DNA of 64,000 nucleotides, from assembly GCA_000611775.1 (NCBI GenBank), contig KK106981.1:2409954-2473953 (forward strand), in the 5' to 3' direction. Made by a program: the position numbers and the translations under genes. The notes beneath the pieces were generated by a model. The model was given only the letters and a program-made list of their open reading frames with translations, had not been told where the DNA came from and did no database searches. Of the stretch, positions 57,096 through 64,000 are shown one piece after another (position 1 is the stretch's first letter; each line of letters opens with the position of its first letter). Origin of the DNA: Umbilicaria muhlenbergii. Taxonomy: Eukaryota > Ascomycota > Lecanoromycetes > Umbilicariales > Umbilicariaceae.

Positions 57096-58138
57096 TCACG
57101 ACGTCATTTGCTCGCCGTCCTGCTCGTCTTCCTCTTCCTCCTTCTCTTCAACCATGTCCTTCTCGTCCTTCGGTTCTTCCTTGATCGGCTCCTGTGTAAA
57201 GCTCAAATGTTTCCAATCCTCAATCTCTTCGATGATACTCCTTAACCTGTCTCGGATGCTCTCGACAGCATAACTCCCTAACAGTAGCCTCAATGGTGGA
57301 AAACTGCAATGCCCCAGCTGCCACACCAATTCCGCTGCCTTGACAGCACTCGTTGGCTGCCTATCACCTAGCCATTGCACCATCCTCTTGGCATGTCCTG
57401 CTGGTGCTGTGGGCCCCGCATACGGCTCGCTGGCAGGCTTGATGAAGAAATGCCCAAATGTTGGTAGCGGATTTGTTTTGCTATCCGGCTCGTCTCTCCG
57501 CACATGTCCCGGCTCTACGAGTGTAGCCTTGATGTTGAACGCGTCAATCTCGTACAGCATACTCTCAATCAGTCCTTCAACCGCATATTTCGTTGCGCAA
57601 TAGGGCCCAAGCCCTGGCACTCCCAAAGCCCCGCTCGTACTACTGAAAATCAAGTAGCGTCCCTCTCCTCTCTCGCGAAAATATCCCAAGCTCAATTGGA
57701 TGATATTGAGCGTGCCCCAGAAGTTTGTTTCGAACTGGTTGCGTATTTCGTACTCGTCCTGATCCTCGCAAGCGCCAATCACACCGTAGCCCGAGCAATT
57801 GGCAATGACGTCGATGCGACCCCAGTGCGCAATGGCTTGCTGAATGACGGTGTCAACAGTCTCCCGCATACGCACATCGCAAGAAAGGGTTTGGCAGTGC
57901 GAGGGTGGATGCCACTGATCTTGAATTGTGGAGAGTGGTTTTTCGTAGGTGCGGCCAACGGCGGTGACGAGGTCATTGTGGGTTAACGCGGCTTTGACGA
58001 CAGAGCGGCCCATATGGCCCGTTGCACCAAAGACCTAAATACTTAGCACACGGGAACAACGGCCTAAGCAGTAGTATTACTCACGACCCATACGAGCTGC
58101 TTCGGGGGATTCTGAGGCCCCGGCGGATCGCAGCTCAT
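57096..58138 (-). CDS. short-chain dehydrogenase/reductase
   Basis: An NAD(P)-dependent oxidoreductase of the classical SDR type; the substrate is not predictable. Exons 58138-58085 and 58034-57096 give 330 residues. The cofactor-binding glycine motif, VFGATGHMGRSVV, opens exon 2; DVIANCSGYG is the NAG-like motif. IFSSTSGALGVPGLGPYCAT contains the catalytic Ser and leads into the Tyr-x-x-x-Lys pair (YCATK). The C-terminal 30 residues are very acidic (KDMVEEKEEEEDEQDGEQ), unusual for the family and possibly a protein-contact tail. It is divergent from the NLR gene. Confidence 0.88.
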
Positions 58139-58519
58139 GGGCAGCAGGAATTTTGTACTTTGTGAAGCCGATGACGGCGATAATACATCTGGCGCTTCAC
58201 TCCCCATCCTCAGATCTGCCGTAGCGGCAGGGGCCCAAATGTTGTTATTACATCCTTAGGGTTTGTAGTTGACTCGGATTGTCGGTCGATAGCATGCGCC
58301 GCAGCATTTGCACTGCCACAGCATTGGGGCGTTGGGCTTGGCAGTGAGATATCAATCGATTGGCTGTTACAAGAGCTGGTCAGCCTTGCAAAAGGAGCAG
58401 CATCGACGCTCTCCATGTCCACAGCCCCGCAAGGGACAAGTGGCCATCGAAGTACATCTTCTACTCAATGTCTGACTGCGTAACCTTCTTGAAGATCCTT
58501 GAGGTGGTATCCTTCGACC

Positions 58520-61500
58520 ATGGCTCTGAATATCTCCTCTGCAGATGCCTGGACTCGCGCACGCGACCGGTACGTCGAAGATCTCAGCGATGATGAGAAA
58601 CAGCTGTTCTTGAACGCCTCTTTGGAGACCACATTCTACTCGGCGAGTGCTGCGAAGAAATCTCATCGATCCGATGTTGCAAGTAAGCTGCAGACGTTCG
58701 CTGCCGCAATAGAGCAATATGGGACAGCTCTTGATGTGTACGCCAATTCGTCGAGTCTCATCCTATGTCCGCTATGGGGCAGTGTCAGAGTTGTTTTACA
58801 TGTTGAGTACTCCCGCATCTCGAGGTGATTTTCTTTGAGTATAAACGCTATTTGGCCTATGTCTGTCGTTTAAAGCACTGTGGCGATTGATACAGCACAA
58901 CGCTGATGTTTATGTTCTTAGCTGGCCAGCGAGTTTGGCAAGTACTTTGACAAAATTGTCGGCATGTTCGAGCGTATTGGAGACGTCCTCCCACAGTTCC
59001 GAGTCTACGAGAGGCTATTCTCGAACCACGAACGCCTAGTCCAAGCTCTGTCGGTAGTCTACGTGGATATATTAAAGTTCTGTACTGATGCTAAAGCTGT
59101 ATTCCGAAAGGGACGTCGGTCCACCGGTATGCTCTACACTTTCTTATAAAGTTGTTTCCCTTGTGTTTAGCATATGCTGGCGGAACCCTGAAATCTCGTG
59201 AACTATCGCGATATATCACTATTTGATATACGAGAGCTAATGGTCATGATTAGTGGTCAACCTCAATATAGCCATGAAGTTACTGTGGAAGCCTTTTGAC
59301 CAACAATTCGGGAAGACTATAGATGATTTTCGCAAGCATTTGAAAACAGTTGACAAGGAGGCCGGTCTATCGCATATGGTGGAGGCCCATGACGCACGAG
59401 CGCTGGAGCGCCTCAATAGGATGCAGACAGAGAAGCAACGAAAAGAAGATGAGAGACTTCGATTGTTATCTACGCTATCATCTACCAGACCAGAAAAGAC
59501 ACATCACCGGTTGCAAAGGCTTCGGCACCCACAAACCGGTACTTGGCTCACCAATTCGGATGCATTCCGAACATTCAATTCGAGTCCTGAATCGTCTTGC
59601 TTACGCTGCGACGGCATACCAGGGTCTGGGAAGACAGTCCTAGCCTCCCAAGTTATTGATACACTTTTCAGGGAGATCGGTCACGAAGACTCTGCACTCT
59701 CGTATTTCTATTGCGAGTATTCCGATTCTAGAACACTGGAAACGTTCAGTGTATTCGGGTCAATCCTACAACAGCTGCTAAGTCGCAAGTCAACACTTCC
59801 CGAGGAGGTAGGAACAATGATCAAGCAAGTATACGCGGAAGGCATGAGCCTGCCAAGCCGCGAGGATTTAATTGACTTATTACGCTCTGTGCTGGGCCTC
59901 TTTTCCCGCACATACGTCGTAATTGACGGTCTGGATGAATGCGGCAAGGACGCGCAAGAAGACGTTCTGTTCATCGTCAAGACACTTGCAAGCTTCGACA
60001 AAGTGACTGTGAAAGTGGTTGTGTTCAGCCGCGACAACGCCCACTTATCTACTGTCTTGAAGCAGTATCCATGCATACACACGTCTGAAGCAGCGCTCAC
60101 AAGAGACATTGCCTCGTTCGTTAAGGCGACGGTCGAATCCAAGCTTGAAGCCGGAGAGCTGGTCATTCGTAACCCTGCCTTGAAAGGGGAGATTATCTCT
60201 GAGCTTGTAACGAAGGCAGAAGGAATGTAAGTTCAAACTATGATACTAAACTATTCCTGAGCTCATACGCATAGGTTCTTGTGGGTTTCCTTTCAACTAG
60301 AAGACATCTGCGAGGTGGGCCAGTCAGATGCAAGCATTCGAAAGGCACTTCGAAACCTGCCGATGGGACTTGCGGAAACGTACACACGAATCTTAAATAA
60401 AATAGAGAAAAAGCCTCCAAGGATCACTGAGATGGCTCAAAAGATGTTGAAGTGGGTGGTATGTACTAGACGTCCCTTGCTAATTGACGAGTTGAAGGAG
60501 GCTATAGCATTCGAACCAGGCGATCAGTCCTGGGACGGTGAGAAGATCCCAGCGGAACCTAATGGGAAACGCTTTGTCCAGATATGTGGTAACCTCTTGT
60601 TGCTCAATGAGGAGGAAGGAACCGTCCGGCTTGCCCATCACACCGTTCAGCAGTATCTGCTATCTGCGCCGAGATCAAGTACCTCGCACCATTTTCACTT
60701 TCAGCTCGCAGAAGCGCAATTGTACGTTGGGGAAGTTTGTGTAACATATCTTTCGTTCTCTGATTTCGAAACCCAAATCACAGGGTCAAAGCCTCGCCAA
60801 TTAGCATCGTCGGGGGTCCTCAATCCAACTGGACCTGCTTACATCCCCTCCATACTGGGATATGGTAGTCGTGTCTTTGATATATGGTACCGGCTACGTG
60901 GAGGTGATGCCAATCATAAATCACCAAATATTGATTTCACGCCTATCCTAATGCCGTTATCATATCAAAGGAGGCCCGTCGGAAGGTCTTTACAAGAAAA
61001 ATACCGGTTCCTCAATTACACTATTGAGAACTGGCTCTTTCATACATCATCCTTCTCCGCAGACAACACCAAGCTATGGGGTTCATTCAGGTCTCTGGCA
61101 GTGGAGAAGACACTGGCATTCGAATTTCGGGACTGGGATTCCAATCAGAGGCCGACACCAATTCCCTGTTCGACACTATATCAGTGGGCATCAAGAGAAG
61201 GCCATGGATCTATGATCAGGTTGCTCCGGGAACCGTCACCTCTTCATCCCACATTACATACATACCTCGAACATGATCTCCATCTTGCTGAGAAACTCCT
61301 CCATTGTGCAGTTCGTGGTCATGCAGATGTCTTGCAGCAGCTTCTCCAGTGTCACCCCGGCAAATTAGAAAGAGAAGCCGGAGCTCTGTTAAAGGTAGGC
61401 GTTGAGAATGGAGATGAGAACATTGTGCGGGTAGTGCTGGAGAACGGGGGCCATCTCGACGCAGACGTAGCTCTAAATGAACCCTTTTTTTGTGCAGCTC

Positions 61501-62402
61501 GCAACGGGCAAACCGAACTTGTGTTGCTTCTCCTAAAACACGGTGCCCGGGTTCACGAATGCGACTCCCTTGGGTACACACCATTACATATTGCTGTTAG
61601 GTACGGCTGTGAAGCCATAGTAAGGGCAGTACTGAAGGCAGGAGCAGACGTTGGAGCAGTGACTTTTGGTACGAAGGAAACTGCGTTACACCTCGCGGCT
61701 AAGGAGGGGCACGCAGCACTTGTACAGCTTCTTGTGGACAGCGGTGCAGCTATTGACGCATTGACTACTAATGGTCAAACTGCATTCCTTCAGGCCGTTT
61801 CATATGGGAGTAAAGTGGTGGAGATATTACTGGAGCTTGGAGTAGAAGTTAACGATTGGGACTTTGAAAGGGAAACTGGTTTGCATTGCACAGCCAAACA
61901 TGGGCATGCAGAGCTAGTACAGCTGCTTGTGGACAGCGGTGCAGATATTGAGGCAAAGACCACTACTGGTCTCACTGCACTTATATACGCCGCTGCAAAT
62001 AGACACAAAGCAGTGATGCAAACATTGTTGGATCTTGGAGCAAACATCAACGCATGTTCCTTCGGAGGAATGACTGCTTTGCATTGTGTGGCAAAAGATG
62101 GGTACGCAACTCTGGTACAGCAGTTTGTGGCCAGAGGTGCAGATATTGAGGCGAGGGCTGAGGATGGTCAGACTGCATTGCTGTACGCTGCTTCATATGG
62201 ACACAAAGCAGTAATGCAGACATTGTTGGATCTTGGAGCAGACATTAACGCATGTGACTCTGCAGGAAGAATTGCTCGGAATCACGCGATCTTTGGTGGG
62301 CATCCAGAGGTAATTCAGTTTCTTCAGGCAAGAGCCGCTATCACCGAGAGAGCAACTCTTTTTAGCAGGTTAAATGCAAGAGTTGGTGAAAGCAGGGTCT
62401 AA
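58520..62402 (+). CDS. NLR-like protein: DUF7708, NACHT-type NTPase, ankyrin repeats
   Basis: A fungal STAND/NLR receptor candidate; such proteins act in self/non-self recognition. Exons 58520-58801, 58922-59126, 59254-60226 and 60275-62402 give 1195 residues. Residues 1-160 match the N-terminal region I know as DUF7708 (LASEFGKYFDKIVGMFERIG, then DVLPQFRVYERLFSNHERLV). The NTPase has Walker A GIPGSGKT at about 283 and Walker B VVIDGLDEC at about 384. A winged-helix-like part (LLIDELKEAIAF, VRLAHHTVQQYLLS) follows. Ankyrin repeats fill about 830-1175. They show a 198-base (66-residue, two-ankyrin) higher-order period with nearly identical DNA in successive copies, for example 62003-62056 against 62201-62254. 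The last repeat is imperfect and a decayed tail follows the stop. Confidence 0.9.
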
Positions 62403-62499
62403 GGCAGAAGACTTGAGTCTTAATGATCAGATAACGCATGCTGGCTTAATTATGAACGGGCAAGACTTAATTGTCTGGAGATAGCTACTTGATCCGGCC

Positions 62500-62935
62500 T
62501 GCAACTCATCGCCTGTGACTAATGGCGATGAATGGAGAATGGGCCATCGAGCAGCACCTTGTCAAGGACATGAAGACACAGCGAGAGTACTATTACCGTT
62601 CATGAGAAGCTCTGCACATCTGGAGATCTCAGTCTTGAGCACACGAGCCGCACTATGGTTCTTAATCGGAACGAGTCAGCGCTGCGGCTATTACTGAAAG
62701 CAGGGAGCTGATATAAATGTGAGAGACCACCACAGATCCACGCTGTGCGCACTGCTAAATGTGATGGGATGTCTGCAGTGGTAGAAATGCTTTAGCAGAT
62801 GGAGGTCTTGGAGGCCAGGGCGCAGGGCAGACGAACAATCAAGTGGCAATTCTGGAGCTGAGAAATCCGGGAGGTCCTTTGCAGCGAGACAGCAATGAAC
62901 AGCACATTGTCGTTCAGTCAACCATCTCATATAGC
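62500..62935 (+). pseudogene. decayed ankyrin-repeat sequence downstream of the NLR
   Basis: Short stretches still read as ankyrin repeats: ALRLLLKAG at about 62670-62700, then ADINVRD one frame over, separated by what looks like a single extra G; later DGMSAVVEML, ended by an in-frame TAG. The pieces follow the order of the intact repeats. The NLR therefore once had a longer repeat tail, or a neighbour with one. The remaining bases to 63348 show nothing. Confidence 0.55.
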
Positions 62936-63348
62936 AAACCTGTTTCTTACCATTCTCTCTCTATATTCTGGCAGCTACAGGCTTTGACTTGCAGCCATTC
63001 TCTATTCCTATGCAATCAGCGTTCGCTGTGAGCAATTGCAGATTGTGTTATTAGAGTAGCTGCTGCTCAAGATCAATTAGCTCAAACTAAGATATGATTG
63101 ATCTCGCAGCTCCGTGCTTGACCCTCTTCAATATAATTTAATCAAGATAGTGTGGCGTGGAGAAGCAATTGTCCTGTATCAACGTAACCGTAAGTCTCAA
63201 CCAAGCTGCTTTAATTGATTCCCCGAATGCGACTGCGGTACCCAGGATATAAATCCTGAGTTTGCGGCCTACTTTTGTATTCTCGACTATACCCACAGCC
63301 AATCAAAACTTCCCACAATCATCCAACCCCCTCGCCGGCTTTTCCCCC

Positions 63349-63941
63349 TCAAGCCGCCCTCACAGCCTGCGCCCTCTGCTGCACATACTCCTTCCGATAC
63401 GGATTCTCCTCCAGCGCCGGCTCCCTATTCAGCGGCGTCCACTGCGGCTCCTCCTTGAACAGCCTCATCGCATGAATATACTATTGTCCCATTCATTAGC
63501 CCTCCCCTCCCTCACCGCACCGTCCAGCTGGAAAAGAAGAAAGCAGGGAAGAAGAAAGAAACCTACATCCCCCTCATCAGTCGTAAAGCGATGCCAGATC
63601 CCCGCCGGCAAAACCAACAGATCCTCCTTCTCCACCGCCACCCGCACCCAGCGATCGTCGCCGTCGCTGCGGACGTCGAAATAGCCCCGCCCGTCCAAGA
63701 TATAGCGGATCTCTTCGTCCTCGTGGAGGTGTTCCTCGAAGAAGCTCCGCACTTTCTCTTCGTAGACGGCGCCCATTTTGGCCGCCGAGACGGTGATTTC
63801 GTCCCGGTTCTTGTACGAGCGTTGCGCGGCGAGCGCGTCGACGGCGGAGATCGAGCCGCAGTGCTGGTAGACTAGGCCGAGGGTGTGGAGGTAGGATTCG
63901 GGAACCGGGGCGCCGGAGTCGTGGGGGAGGCGTTGGTCGCC
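63349..63941 (-). CDS. ADI1: acireductone dioxygenase, 3' part (runs off the right edge)
   Basis: Oxidises acireductone in the methionine salvage pathway; the metal decides between productive and off-pathway chemistry. Two exons lie in the window, 63941-63567 and 63480-63349 (169 codons including stop). The first opens [20 protein letters not shown] after a CCAG acceptor, so the initial exon lies beyond 64000. The cupin metal motif is [16 protein letters not shown] (His, His, Glu) and the fourth ligand is the His in [11 protein letters not shown]. The C-terminal exon starts [19 protein letters not shown] and ends AQAVRAA. Only the beginning is missing; the catalytic core is complete. Confidence 0.92.
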
Positions 63942-64000
63942 CTGGTTTCAAAGGAGGGGGGGTTAGCAGGGCGGATGAGGAGGGTGAAGGGGGGGGGCTG

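Overview
The window is nuclear DNA from a filamentous ascomycete (Pezizomycotina; the class cannot be fixed from sequence alone). The evidence is short GT-AG introns of about 48-115 bases, a WOPR morphogenesis regulator, a DUF7708-NACHT-ankyrin NLR, a PAR32-like DUF3602 protein and a fungal type IIC P-type ATPase. Every gene model was assembled by hand from reading frames and splice signals. Total coding length is a multiple of three in each spliced model except the right-edge fragment, which is partial but also in frame.

Left part (1-25 kb): a gene-poor stretch with simple repeats (1-3.8 kb) is followed by TOM40 and, divergently, a 6-phosphofructo-2-kinase whose bisphosphatase half has lost its catalytic histidine. 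Next come URM1 and ELP2 back to back on one 188-base promoter, then CAF16 and MOD5 (also divergent), a 13-exon Na,K-ATPase-like pump, a small inverted-repeat transposon, a tRNA-like gene, GET4, an unnamed 140-residue protein and the RAI1/DXO nuclease gene, which contains an 8-base exon.

Middle (25-37 kb): two gene deserts flank a WOR1/RYP1/SGE1-type WOPR regulator. The 4.2 kb desert on its upstream side, ending at TDP1, looks like a large regulatory region.

Right part (37-64 kb): a serine-rich membrane protein, RCE1, the MBOAT lysophospholipid acyltransferase ALE1, VPS45, cardiolipin synthase CRD1 and a HhH-GPD protein follow in compact, often divergent order. A repeat-rich strip (49.9-54 kb) holds a 50-base minisatellite, two copies of one MITE family and a DUF3602 gene. 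After it come mitochondrial MTO1, a short-chain dehydrogenase, a NACHT-ankyrin NLR with homogenised repeats and a decayed repeat tail, and the 3' portion of acireductone dioxygenase running off the right edge.

Themes: four genes modify tRNA (URM1 and ELP2 on wobble U34, MOD5 on A37, MTO1 on mitochondrial U34), and several serve mitochondria or membranes (TOM40, CRD1, ALE1, GET4, RCE1, VPS45). The most unusual signal is a perfect 12-base palindrome, CTTATCGATAAG. It occurs three times, each time in a divergent promoter, once almost exactly midway between the URM1 and ELP2 start codons.
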